From Haoranjiania flava (lineage in GTDB: Bacteria > Bacteroidota > Bacteroidia > Chitinophagales > Chitinophagaceae): 64,000 bases of DNA. Of the stretch, positions 8,215 to 16,147 are shown one piece after another; position 1 is the first letter of the stretch; each line of letters opens with the position of its first letter. Location of the stretch: positions 1 to 64,000 of the forward strand of contig NZ_JAOTPL010000016.1 of the NCBI RefSeq assembly GCF_025631005.1. Reading direction: 5' to 3'. The notes beneath the pieces are model-generated. The model made no database searches and was not told the DNA's origin. It saw nothing but the letters and a program-made list of their open reading frames with translations. The translations under genes were made by a program, and so were the position numbers.

Positions 8215-8426
8215 ATGAAATAACCATAAAGATTAAGAATCTATACCAACCGGGAATGAGTATTGAATCTAAAAAGCTGGTTATTCCATGTGGCAACTGA
8301 AAAAACAAATAAATATACACATGAAATAGTCATAAAGATTAGGAATCTATACCAACCGGGAATGAGTATTGAATCTAAAAAGCTGGTTATTCCGTGTGGC
8401 GAACAGAAAAAATTAAATATTAACAG
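8215..8426 (+). repeat. Family A tandem repeat, two 106 bp units directly upstream of trpD
   Basis: Unit 1 is 8215-8320 and unit 2 is 8321-8426; both are exactly 106 bp and nearly identical. Each begins with ATG-AAA-stop (TAA in unit 1, TAG in unit 2). In unit 1 ATGAAATAACCA (8215-8226) pairs with TGGTTATTCCAT (8278-8289), with a single A-C mismatch, and AGATT/AATCT (8230-8234, 8238-8242) forms an inner hairpin. An unpaired ACCAACCGGGAATGA and an A-rich tail follow. The trpD ATG at 8427 falls exactly where a third unit would begin. Unit 2 has CCGTG where unit 1 has CCATG, and a different tail (AAATTAAATATTAACAG). The preceding 8129-8214 holds no gene. Confidence 0.9.
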
Positions 8427-9422
8427 ATGAAGAAAACATTACAATACTTATTTGACTATAAAACTTTATCCAAAGAACAGGCTAAAGAGATATTGATCAA
8501 CATCTCTAACGGCAGGTACAGTGATGCGGAAGTAACGGCCTTTGTCACGGTGTACCTGATGCGTACCATTACTATTGAAGAGCTTGCAGGCTTTACGGAA
8601 GCTCTTATGGATCTTTGTGTGAAAGTAGATTTTTCTGATCACAAAACTATTGATATTGTTGGCACAGGCGGCGATGGAAAAGACACTTTTAATATTTCTA
8701 CCTTGGCTTCTTTCATCGTTGCGGGCACAGGTCAGAAGGTTGCCAAGCAGGGAAACTATGGCGCTTCCACCGTAAGTGGCGCTTCGAATGTAATGGAGCT
8801 GATGGGCTATCAATTCAAATCAGATCAGCAGCAGTTAAAAAAAGAACTGGAGCAGGCCAACATCTGTTTCCTGCATGCCCCTGTTTTTCACCCTGCATTG
8901 AAAAACGTAGGTCCCATCAGGAAGAGTCTTGGCTTACGGACATTTTTCAATATGCTCGGGCCATTGGTCAATCCAGCACGGCCCGATTACCAGTTATTGG
9001 GCGTTTACAGCCTGGAGATGGCAAGGATCTATACTTATTTTTTACAGCAAAGCGGCAGGGCTTTCCATATCGTTTACAGCCTTGACGGCTATGATGAGAT
9101 TTCACTTACAGGAGATACAAAGATTATTTCAAACAGTGGTGAAAGAATAGCTACGCCCGAACAACTGGGCAGGCGAAGGGTTACGGAAGACGATATTTTC
9201 GGAGGCAAGACACTGGAATCCGCTGCCGAAATTTTCAGCAATGTTATTGAGGGAAACGGCACCTGGCCGCAAAATGCGGTGGTACTGGCCAACGCCGCTA
9301 CGGCATTGCACTGCACAGGCAATTATAAAGATTACGACGATGCTTACTATGCGGCCGTAGACAGCCTCGATTCCGGAAAGGCCAGACAATGTTTTAATAC
9401 TTTAATAGCGATGAACAAATGA
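8427..9422 (+). CDS. trpD: Anthranilate phosphoribosyltransferase
   Basis: This 331-residue enzyme transfers phosphoribosyl from PRPP to anthranilate. The PRPP-binding GTGGDGKDTFNIST is at residues 79-92, followed by KQGNYGAST (the variant of the KHGNR.. motif) and GPIRKSLGLRTFFNMLGPLVNPA. The start at 8427 matches family length and sits at the boundary of the repeat array. Its stop overlaps the trpC start (ATGA at 9419-9422), implying translational coupling. Confidence 0.95.
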   Translation: MKKTLQYLFDYKTLSKEQAKEILINISNGRYSDAEVTAFVTVYLMRTITIEELAGFTEALMDLCVKVDFSDHKTIDIVGTGGDGKDTFNISTLASFIVAGTGQKVAKQGNYGASTVSGASNVMELMGYQFKSDQQQLKKELEQANICFLHAPVFHPALKNVGPIRKSLGLRTFFNMLGPLVNPARPDYQLLGVYSLEMARIYTYFLQQSGRAFHIVYSLDGYDEISLTGDTKIISNSGERIATPEQLGRRRVTEDDIFGGKTLESAAEIFSNVIEGNGTWPQNAVVLANAATALHCTGNYKDYDDAYYAAVDSLDSGKARQCFNTLIAMNK

Positions 9423-10222
9423 TAAAAAATATCCTGGATAAGATTGTTCAACAGAAAAGACTTGAGGTAGCACAAGCCCGTAAACAGTCTCCCGAAGCGG
9501 TTTTGAGCGCAAGTGAATTCTTTAGCCGTGATACCATTTCCCTCAAAGAAAACCTTCAGCGCGAAGGAAGTACCGGCATCATCGCAGAGTTTAAACGCAA
9601 GTCGCCCAGCAAAGGCTGGATCAACCAGGAAGCAGATGTAGAAGAGGTAACAGCAGCCTATACAAAATACGGCGCAAGCTGCCTTTCCGTATTAACCGAC
9701 CGGGATTTTTTTGGCGGCTCCGATAAGGATCTTATTGCCGCAAGGAAAAACAATATACCTATACTCCGCAAAGAATTTATTATAGATGAATACCAGCTTT
9801 TGGAAGCAAAAGCCATAGGCGCTGATGTAGTATTATTGATCGCAGCCTGCCTTCCGCCGCAAAGAGTAAAAGAATTAGCTAAATTTGCAAAGAAATTGTC
9901 TTTGGAAGTCTTGCTGGAGTTGCACGCAGAAGCAGAGCTGCAGCATATTTGTGATGAGGTGGATTTTGTAGGAATTAACAACCGCAACCTGAAAACATTT
10001 GAAGTAGATGTGGAACATTCTGTGCGGTTGATGCAGAAACTGCCCGCAGGCAAAATCTGTATCGCAGAAAGTGGCATAGATAATGCGGATGTAGTGATAG
10101 CTTTGCGCAATAAAGGTTTCCAAGGATTTCTGATCGGTGAAAACTTTATGAAGCATCAGAATCCGGGCCTGGCTTTTAAAGAGTATGTAGAACAATTAAA
10201 ACAAAAGCAGCATGAAAGTTAA
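9419..10222 (+). CDS. trpC: Indole-3-glycerol phosphate synthase
   Basis: A 267-residue TIM-barrel enzyme that closes the indole ring from carboxyphenylaminodeoxyribulose phosphate. The active-site strand AEFKRKSPSKGWI (about 56-68) carries the catalytic Glu and Lys residues; LRKEFIIDEYQL, VGINNRNLKTFEVD and IAESGI are the remaining phosphate- and substrate-binding blocks. It is a stand-alone TrpC, not fused to TrpF, and overlaps trpF by 11 bp. Confidence 0.95.
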   Translation: MIKNILDKIVQQKRLEVAQARKQSPEAVLSASEFFSRDTISLKENLQREGSTGIIAEFKRKSPSKGWINQEADVEEVTAAYTKYGASCLSVLTDRDFFGGSDKDLIAARKNNIPILRKEFIIDEYQLLEAKAIGADVVLLIAACLPPQRVKELAKFAKKLSLEVLLELHAEAELQHICDEVDFVGINNRNLKTFEVDVEHSVRLMQKLPAGKICIAESGIDNADVVIALRNKGFQGFLIGENFMKHQNPGLAFKEYVEQLKQKQHES

Positions 10223-10856
10223 GGTGTGTGGAATGACACAACTTGAACAGATTTACGGAGTAGAGAAAGCAGGGGCAGATTATGTAGGCTTTATTTTTTA
10301 CAGGGCATCTCCAAGATATGTTTTAAATCATTTGTCAACATTTGATATCAGGGATCTTAACGTAGATATTCAGCGCATCGGTGTGTTTGTAAATGAAGAC
10401 GAGAATGAAGTGCTGCGTATAGCCGATGAGTGCGACCTGGACATGGTGCAATTACACGGCGATGAAACGCCTTCTTATTGCGCCAATATATCTAATCACT
10501 ACCCGGTGGTGAAAACATTCAGGATGCTGAAAGATGATAATATTTTGTGGAAGGTGAATAAATATGCCAATGTGAGCGATTACTTCCTCTTTGACACCAA
10601 AACAGTCCAGTTTGGCGGCTCGGGAGAAAAATTTGACTGGAGTACTTTGGTGGATATTGATATACCCAATCCTTATTTTTTAAGCGGTGGAATAGGGGTA
10701 GATGATGCTGAAGCCATCAACTCATTTGCTGAAGAAATTGTCTCGAAAAAATTAATTGCTGTTGATATAAATAGTAAATTTGAATTGAGCCCCGGCAATA
10801 AAGATGTACGCCAGGTAGAGCGTTTTATTGTGGATTTAAAAAGCTATAAAAAATGA
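10212..10856 (+). CDS. trpF: Phosphoribosylanthranilate isomerase
   Basis: This 214-residue TIM-barrel enzyme carries out the Amadori rearrangement of phosphoribosylanthranilate. It begins MKVKVCGMTQ with the catalytic Cys6; FVNEDENEVLRIADECDLDMVQLHG and the catalytic Asp in FLFDTK (near residue 125) follow, then FLSGGIGVDDAE and AVDINSKFE for phosphate binding. It overlaps trpC upstream and the next gene downstream (ATGA 10853-10856). Confidence 0.93.
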   Translation: MKVKVCGMTQLEQIYGVEKAGADYVGFIFYRASPRYVLNHLSTFDIRDLNVDIQRIGVFVNEDENEVLRIADECDLDMVQLHGDETPSYCANISNHYPVVKTFRMLKDDNILWKVNKYANVSDYFLFDTKTVQFGGSGEKFDWSTLVDIDIPNPYFLSGGIGVDDAEAINSFAEEIVSKKLIAVDINSKFELSPGNKDVRQVERFIVDLKSYKK

Positions 10857-11899
10857 AACTAAGCATAAATCATTCTTACATTTCCATCTCTGTGAAGATC
10901 AAATGCCTGTTGCTTGTGGCTGCGGTTGCCTGCACGGTGCCGGTTTCTGCACAAACAGAAATCGACAGGATCAATTCTGACAGCGCTGCGATGCAATTCT
11001 TCAGAAAGCATGTTATAGGCACCAATACCAAAAGCAATTTCAATGATTTTAAATTGATTGACGGTACCGAGTGGATCAATTTTTACAATTTCAGCGAACA
11101 GCAGAAAAACGATCTTCTGGGCAGATACAAATACCGCAAATGGGCTAAGCTGGATCTGAACGGGGATAAAAAAGATGATCTTGTTATCAGCGGTTACCTC
11201 AGTAAAAAAGCGGGCTACTCGCAACATTACCGTCTGTTCATTTTCCTGGCAGATAACTACAACAATTTCCCGCATATAAAATACAATTCACCGGTTCCTA
11301 CTTACTTTAATGTGCTTGAGACAGATGGAAAAAATTACCTGGAGATAGCTAAGTGGACAAACGATTTGTATAAAAAAGTGGAAGGCGTTCCCTTAAGGGT
11401 AGATACGGTAATGTTTCATCCTGAAATACAGATGCTGGTAGATTATAAGAAGTTAGTGGATCCTGCCACTATTGCCAGGGTTGTTTATACGGAACAATAT
11501 TTCCCCAAAGGCAATATACAGGTAACGCTTGTGAACCAGCGGGAAAGAAATTCAGATATGGTGATCACTGAAGATGCTCAGAATGGGAAAAAACCAGCGG
11601 TACACAATGCAAAGATCGCCAAAGACATGATGGGTGATTTCCTGGATGTGGTGGCTACCCTGCGCAGGTACGAAAAAAGCAAAGATGCGTCTATTGTTAT
11701 GAACGATGATACATTCACCTCAATGCTGGAAGTGCATTATGCGGATGGTTCTAAACAGGTTTTCAACGACAATACGGGCGAAAGCTCATACTCGCTCAAA
11801 GCGGTTTACGACTGGCTGAGAATGTCTGTCAGCAACGTTTTCGAGCAAATGGCTCAAAGGCAACAAAGCTACTATTATTACGATCCTTTTGACTGGTAG
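10853..11899 (+). CDS. Secreted protein of unknown function inside the trp operon
   Basis: This 348-residue protein was not recognised. A positively charged N-terminus and hydrophobic stretch (about 15-33, ending PVSAQ) predict a signal peptide and export. Residues 101-110, DLNGDKKDDL, form a calcium-loop-like motif as in FG-GAP or dockerin repeats. The middle has a beta-rich composition and the C-terminus is YYYYDPFDW. Its ATG overlaps the trpF stop, and trpB starts 21 bp after its end, so it is transcribed and probably translationally coupled with tryptophan biosynthesis. No known step of the pathway requires an exported protein. All seven trp enzymes are otherwise accounted for, so it is an extra gene and not a replacement. 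Confidence 0.85.
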   Translation: MKLSINHSYISISVKIKCLLLVAAVACTVPVSAQTEIDRINSDSAAMQFFRKHVIGTNTKSNFNDFKLIDGTEWINFYNFSEQQKNDLLGRYKYRKWAKLDLNGDKKDDLVISGYLSKKAGYSQHYRLFIFLADNYNNFPHIKYNSPVPTYFNVLETDGKNYLEIAKWTNDLYKKVEGVPLRVDTVMFHPEIQMLVDYKKLVDPATIARVVYTEQYFPKGNIQVTLVNQRERNSDMVITEDAQNGKKPAVHNAKIAKDMMGDFLDVVATLRRYEKSKDASIVMNDDTFTSMLEVHYADGSKQVFNDNTGESSYSLKAVYDWLRMSVSNVFEQMAQRQQSYYYYDPFDW

Positions 11900-11920
11900 G
11901 TAAAAAAATAAAAAAGATTT

Positions 11921-13111
11921 ATGCAAAGAATAGAGGTTGATGAAAAAGGCTATTACGGAGAATTCGGCGGAGCCTACATTCCCGAAATGCTCAACAGGAA
12001 TATTGAAGAATTAAAGTCGCGCTACCTGGAAATTATGAACGATGCGTCTTTTAAGGCTGAGTTTCAACTGCTGCTGAAAGATTACGTAGGACGCCCGTCG
12101 CCACTGTATTACGCAGAGCGGTTAAGCGCACAATACCATACAAATATTTACCTGAAAAGGGAAGATCTGAACCATACCGGTGCACATAAGATAAACAATG
12201 CGCTTGGACAGGTATTGCTGGCAGAAAGGCTTGGCAAGAAAAAGATCATTGCAGAGACCGGAGCAGGCCAGCATGGCGTAGCCACAGCTACAGCCTGTGC
12301 TTTAAAAGGGCTGGAATGTATTGTGTACATGGGCGAGGTGGACATTGCCAGGCAGGCGCCTAACGTAGCCAGGATGAAGATGCTGGGAGCAGAGGTAATA
12401 CCTGCTATGAGTGGCAGCAAAACGCTGAAAGATGCTACCAATGAGGCTTTGCGGCATTGGATCAATAATCCGTCCGATACCCATTACGTAATCGGTAGTG
12501 TCGTGGGGCCCCATCCTTTTCCGGATATGGTTACCCGTTTTCAGAGCATCATCAGTGAAGAGATCCGTTGGCAGCTCAAAGAAAAAACAGGCTCGGAGCT
12601 GCCTACTCATGTGCTCGCCTGTGTGGGCGGCGGCAGCAATGCAGCAGGAGCATTCTATCATTTTCTTAATGAAAGAGAAGTGAATCTGGTAGCCGTGGAG
12701 GCGGCAGGCTTAGGCGTAGATACAGGCAGTACAGCGGCTACGACCAGGCTTGGCAAGGTAGGTGTGCTGCATGCAAGCAAAAGCCTGGTAATGCAGACAG
12801 ATGACGGCCAGGTAATAGAGCCGCACAGCATTTCAGCAGGGTTGGATTATCCCGGTATTGGCCCCATGCATGCTTACCTGTTTGATTCTGGCAGGGCTAC
12901 TTATCTGCATGCCACCGACGATGAGTCGCTGAAGGCAGCATACAATCTTACAAAGATCGAGGGCATCATTCCTGCATTGGAAAGCGCGCATGCTCTTGCA
13001 GTGCTGGAGAAAATGAACCTTACCAAAAAGGATGTAGTTGTAGTGTGCCTCAGTGGCAGAGGAGATAAAGATATGGAAACGTATATACAAAGAATGCATA
13101 AATTTATTTAA
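11921..13111 (+). CDS. trpB: Tryptophan synthase beta subunit
   Basis: This 396-residue PLP enzyme joins indole and serine. The PLP lysine is Lys90 in TGAHKINNALGQ, and the phosphate-binding loop is GGGSNAAG near residue 234. It begins YYGEFGGAYIPE, as in TrpB1 proteins that partner with TrpA. It ends 12 bp before the likely trpA start. Confidence 0.96.
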   Translation: MQRIEVDEKGYYGEFGGAYIPEMLNRNIEELKSRYLEIMNDASFKAEFQLLLKDYVGRPSPLYYAERLSAQYHTNIYLKREDLNHTGAHKINNALGQVLLAERLGKKKIIAETGAGQHGVATATACALKGLECIVYMGEVDIARQAPNVARMKMLGAEVIPAMSGSKTLKDATNEALRHWINNPSDTHYVIGSVVGPHPFPDMVTRFQSIISEEIRWQLKEKTGSELPTHVLACVGGGSNAAGAFYHFLNEREVNLVAVEAAGLGVDTGSTAATTRLGKVGVLHASKSLVMQTDDGQVIEPHSISAGLDYPGIGPMHAYLFDSGRATYLHATDDESLKAAYNLTKIEGIIPALESAHALAVLEKMNLTKKDVVVVCLSGRGDKDMETYIQRMHKFI

Positions 13112-13123
13112 TTGATCAGAGAA

Positions 13124-13894
13124 ATGTCACGTATACTTAAATTGTTTGAAACTAAATGTAATAACGTACTCAACATTTATTGTACTGCCGGCTACCCCAA
13201 ACCGGATAGTACTGTACCCATAATGAAAGCCCTGCAGGAAAACGGCGCAGACATCATTGAACTGGGCATGCCTTACAGCGATCCTGTTGCAGACGGACCG
13301 GTAATACAACATAGTGACGACGTGGCTTTGAAAAATGGCATGACCATTCAGAAACTGTTTGAACAGCTTAAAAACTTCAGGAAGGAAATACATATACCGG
13401 TAGTGCTCATGGGATATTTAAACCCGGTATTGCAATACGGCTTTGAACAGTTTTGTGCCAAAGCCGCAGAAGTAGGAGTTGACGGCCTCATTATTCCTGA
13501 CCTGCCTGCATACGAGTTTGAAAATGAATACAGCATTCATACAAAAAAACACGGGCTTGATTTTATTTTCCTCGTAACGCCCGAAACATCAGAAGAACGT
13601 GTAAGGAAATTAGATGAGCTTACTTCAGGATTTTTGTATGCCGTTACTTCATCTTCCACTACCGGTGGCAATAAGGATTTTGATACCGTAAGTGATTATT
13701 TGCAAAAACTTCGATCCTATAATTTAAAAAACCCGGTGCTTGCGGGCTTCGGGGTAAAAGACAAAGCTACCTTCCGCAAGGTTTGTGAGCATGCCAACGG
13801 CGCCATTATCGGCAGTGCATACATCCGTGCGTTGCAGGGAGATAACAGCATTGAGGAAAACACGCAAACTTTCCTCAAAATGGTAACCGCATAA
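13124..13894 (+). CDS. trpA: Tryptophan synthase alpha subunit
   Basis: This TIM-barrel subunit (256 residues from ATG 13124) cleaves indole-3-glycerol phosphate and channels indole to TrpB. The catalytic Glu is in IIELGMPYSDP and the Asp in PVADGPVIQ; VVLMGYLNPV, GLIIPDLP, YAVTSSSTTGG and GFGVKD follow in the usual order. A TTG at 13112 would extend the frame by four codons directly after the trpB stop, but the ATG is preferred. Last gene of the tryptophan operon. Confidence 0.94.
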   Translation: MSRILKLFETKCNNVLNIYCTAGYPKPDSTVPIMKALQENGADIIELGMPYSDPVADGPVIQHSDDVALKNGMTIQKLFEQLKNFRKEIHIPVVLMGYLNPVLQYGFEQFCAKAAEVGVDGLIIPDLPAYEFENEYSIHTKKHGLDFIFLVTPETSEERVRKLDELTSGFLYAVTSSSTTGGNKDFDTVSDYLQKLRSYNLKNPVLAGFGVKDKATFRKVCEHANGAIIGSAYIRALQGDNSIEENTQTFLKMVTA

Positions 13895-13915
13895 GTAAAT
13901 ATCCGAATTTAGAGA

Positions 13916-13923
13916 TAACTTTG
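13916..13923 (+). promoter_or_regulatory. Candidate -7 element for hisH
   Basis: TAACTTTG matches TAnnTTTG, 8 bp before the hisH ATG. No -33 TTTG was found at the right distance. It suggests hisH and the genes after it may have their own start, separate from the trp operon. Confidence 0.35.
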
Positions 13924-13931
13924 CAGCTTAA

Positions 13932-14519
13932 ATGAAAATCACAATCGTAAAATACAATGCCGGCAATGTGCAGTCTGTTTTATATGCGCTCCAGAGAATC
14001 GGCTATAATGCAGTGGTAACGGCCGATCCCGAAGAAATAAACCAGGCAGACAAGGTAATTTTACCGGGCGTGGGGCAAGCAGGCAGCGCCATGGAGTATC
14101 TGAAAGAGCGGGGGCTTGACGAAGTGATTGTAAATCTAAAACAACCCATACTCGGCATCTGTCTGGGCATGCAGCTCATGTGTAGGCGCAGCGAAGAAGG
14201 GGATACACCATGCCTGGGGATCTTTGATGAAGAGGTAATGAAATTTCAATCGCCGCAGCTAAAGGTTCCCCAGATAGGGTGGAACACTGTTTATGATCTT
14301 AAATCAGATCTTTTCGCCGGCATGAAGGAAAACAGCTTTATATACCTGGTGCATGGTTATTATGCTTCGGTTGGCACCCATACCATTGCAAAAGCAAACT
14401 ATATCCGGGAATACAGCACAGCTTTGCAGAAAGATAATTTTTATGGCGTACAGTTTCATCCCGAAAAAAGCGCTGATGCCGGTGAACTTATTCTGAAAAA
14501 TTTTATTGAAAAAATATAA
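13932..14519 (+). CDS. hisH: Imidazole glycerol phosphate synthase subunit HisH
   Basis: This 195-residue class I glutamine amidotransferase feeds ammonia to HisF in histidine biosynthesis. It starts MKITIVKYNAGNVQSV (YNAGN is the HisH signature), has the nucleophile in LGICLGMQLM and the His/Glu pair in GVQFHPEKS. PQIGWN and YLVHGYY are further HisH blocks. No other his gene is in the window, so it is either an orphan or a second HisH. It overlaps nothing but lies close to murQ. Confidence 0.92.
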   Translation: MKITIVKYNAGNVQSVLYALQRIGYNAVVTADPEEINQADKVILPGVGQAGSAMEYLKERGLDEVIVNLKQPILGICLGMQLMCRRSEEGDTPCLGIFDEEVMKFQSPQLKVPQIGWNTVYDLKSDLFAGMKENSFIYLVHGYYASVGTHTIAKANYIREYSTALQKDNFYGVQFHPEKSADAGELILKNFIEKI

Positions 14520-14529
14520 GGAGATTATT

Positions 14530-15351
14530 ATGCCTACAAACTTTGTAAAAACTACGGAACAGGACTCCAAATACAGGCACCTTGAAAAAATGCCGGTGCA
14601 CGAATTGCTGGTAAACATGAATAACGAAGACAAATCTGTTCCTGTAATTGTTGAGCAGGCTATACCACAGATTGAGAAACTTGTTGAAGTGGTCGTAGAG
14701 AAATTAAGCAACGGGGGAAGATTGTTTTACATCGGCGCGGGCACCAGCGGCAGGCTTGGCATACTGGACGCAAGCGAGATACCGCCCACGTTTGGCGCAA
14801 GCCCCGACCTTGTAAACGGCATTATTGCCGGAGGTAAAGAGGCTATAACCAATGCAGTAGAGCGGGCAGAAGACAGCAAAGAACAAGGATGGGAAGACCT
14901 GCAGCAATACAACCCTACCGACCAGGATGTGGTTGTGGGCATCGCTGCAAGCGGCACTACCCCTTACGTGATCGGTGCATTGGAAAAATGTAAAGAGCAG
15001 GGCATCATTACCGGTTGTGTTACCAGCAACGAAAACTCTCCGTTAGCCCGCGTGGCAGACTATCCTATTGAAGTAGTGGTAGGGCCGGAATTTGTTACGG
15101 GAAGCTCAAGGTTAAAAAGCGGCACAGCCCAGAAGCTGGTGCTCAACATGATCACCACCTCAACCATGATACGCCTGGGAAGAGTAAAGGATAATAAAAT
15201 GGTGAATATGCAACTGACCAATGAAAAGCTGGTAGACAGAGGTACTAAAATGCTGATGAAGGAATTGAAAATAGATGATTACGAGAAGGCCAGAACCATT
15301 TTGCAGGAATTTGGCAGTGTAATGAAAGCGATCAAAGAAGCAAAGAATTAA
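14530..15351 (+). CDS. murQ: N-acetylmuramic acid 6-phosphate etherase
   Basis: This 273-residue SIS-domain enzyme splits MurNAc-6-phosphate into GlcNAc-6-phosphate and lactate during cell-wall recycling. GAGTSGRLGILDASEIPPTF carries the sugar-phosphate-binding residues and the catalytic Glu; AASGTTPYVIG and GSSRLKSGTAQKLVLNM follow. The start at 14530 is chosen because a perfect AAGGAG (14518-14523) lies 6 bp upstream, unusually strong for this genome. A TTG at 14506 inside hisH is in frame but unlikely. Confidence 0.93.
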   Translation: MPTNFVKTTEQDSKYRHLEKMPVHELLVNMNNEDKSVPVIVEQAIPQIEKLVEVVVEKLSNGGRLFYIGAGTSGRLGILDASEIPPTFGASPDLVNGIIAGGKEAITNAVERAEDSKEQGWEDLQQYNPTDQDVVVGIAASGTTPYVIGALEKCKEQGIITGCVTSNENSPLARVADYPIEVVVGPEFVTGSSRLKSGTAQKLVLNMITTSTMIRLGRVKDNKMVNMQLTNEKLVDRGTKMLMKELKIDDYEKARTILQEFGSVMKAIKEAKN

Positions 15352-15352
15352 T

Positions 15353-16120
15353 ATGGCGTTCATAAAAAAATCAACAAATTCCTACCAATCAAAAAAAAAT
15401 ATGATTGCAGGGCGCAACCCTGTAATAGAAGCCCTGAACAGGCAGGAAAATATCGATAAGATACTGATGTTTAAAAATGCTTCGGGCGATGCTATCGGGG
15501 AAATACGCAGGCTTGCCAAAGCACTCAACATACCCGTACAATATGTGCCGAACGAAAAACTTAACAGCCTTACCAACATCCTGCACCAGGGTGTGGTAGC
15601 TTTTAAATCTGCCGTTATCTACCAGGACCTGCAGCAGGTGATCGACTGGATAGTGGGCGAAGGCGAAGCGCCTTTGCTGCTGATGCTTGACGGTGTTACC
15701 GATGTAAGAAATATCGGCGCCATCGCACGCAGCGCAGTATGCACGGGCGCGCAGGCCATCATTATACCCGACAAAGGCGTAGGCGCTTTGAATGAAGAGG
15801 CTGTTAAAAGCAGTGCCGGTGCATTGGAGCAAATTCATATTTGCCGCGTAAGCAGCTTAGCCAAAGCGGTAGATGATTTGCATTTGAACGGCATCAGAAT
15901 ATTTGCAAGTGAAATGAATGCGCGTAAGAAAATATTTGAACTGCCATTGCAGGAGCCGTGTTGCATTGTGATGGGTGATGAGGGCAAAGGCATCCAGTCC
16001 TTTATTTCGAAATCCGCTGATGAGCATTTTTCTATTCCGATGAAAAATAATTTCGATTCATTCAATGTATCGGTGGCTTGCGGTATTTCTTTGTACGAAG
16101 CCATGAAACAAAGATTGTAG
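15353..16120 (+). CDS. rlmB: 23S rRNA 2'-O-methyltransferase RlmB-like (SpoU family)
   Basis: A 255-residue SPOUT methyltransferase with an N-terminal L30e-like substrate-binding domain (about 15-95, beginning IAGRNPVIEAL) and a C-terminal SpoU domain: LDGVTDVRNIGAIARSA (motif 1), VMGDEGKGI (motif 2) and IPMKNNFDSFNVSVACGI (motif 3). This matches RlmB, which methylates G2251 of 23S rRNA, though TrmH-like relatives exist. It starts 1 bp after murQ. Confidence 0.88.
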   Translation: MAFIKKSTNSYQSKKNMIAGRNPVIEALNRQENIDKILMFKNASGDAIGEIRRLAKALNIPVQYVPNEKLNSLTNILHQGVVAFKSAVIYQDLQQVIDWIVGEGEAPLLLMLDGVTDVRNIGAIARSAVCTGAQAIIIPDKGVGALNEEAVKSSAGALEQIHICRVSSLAKAVDDLHLNGIRIFASEMNARKKIFELPLQEPCCIVMGDEGKGIQSFISKSADEHFSIPMKNNFDSFNVSVACGISLYEAMKQRL

Positions 16121-16147
16121 CAAAACCAAACCAATAAATCATAACTT

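Noticed and set aside
8215..8426. Family A repeats as protein-coding tandem repeats
   Set aside because: Translation of one frame looks appealing (MSIESK-type), but unit lengths of 106, 105, 102, 90 and 89 bp and single-base differences in an A-run break the frame between copies; RNA pairing is conserved better than codons.
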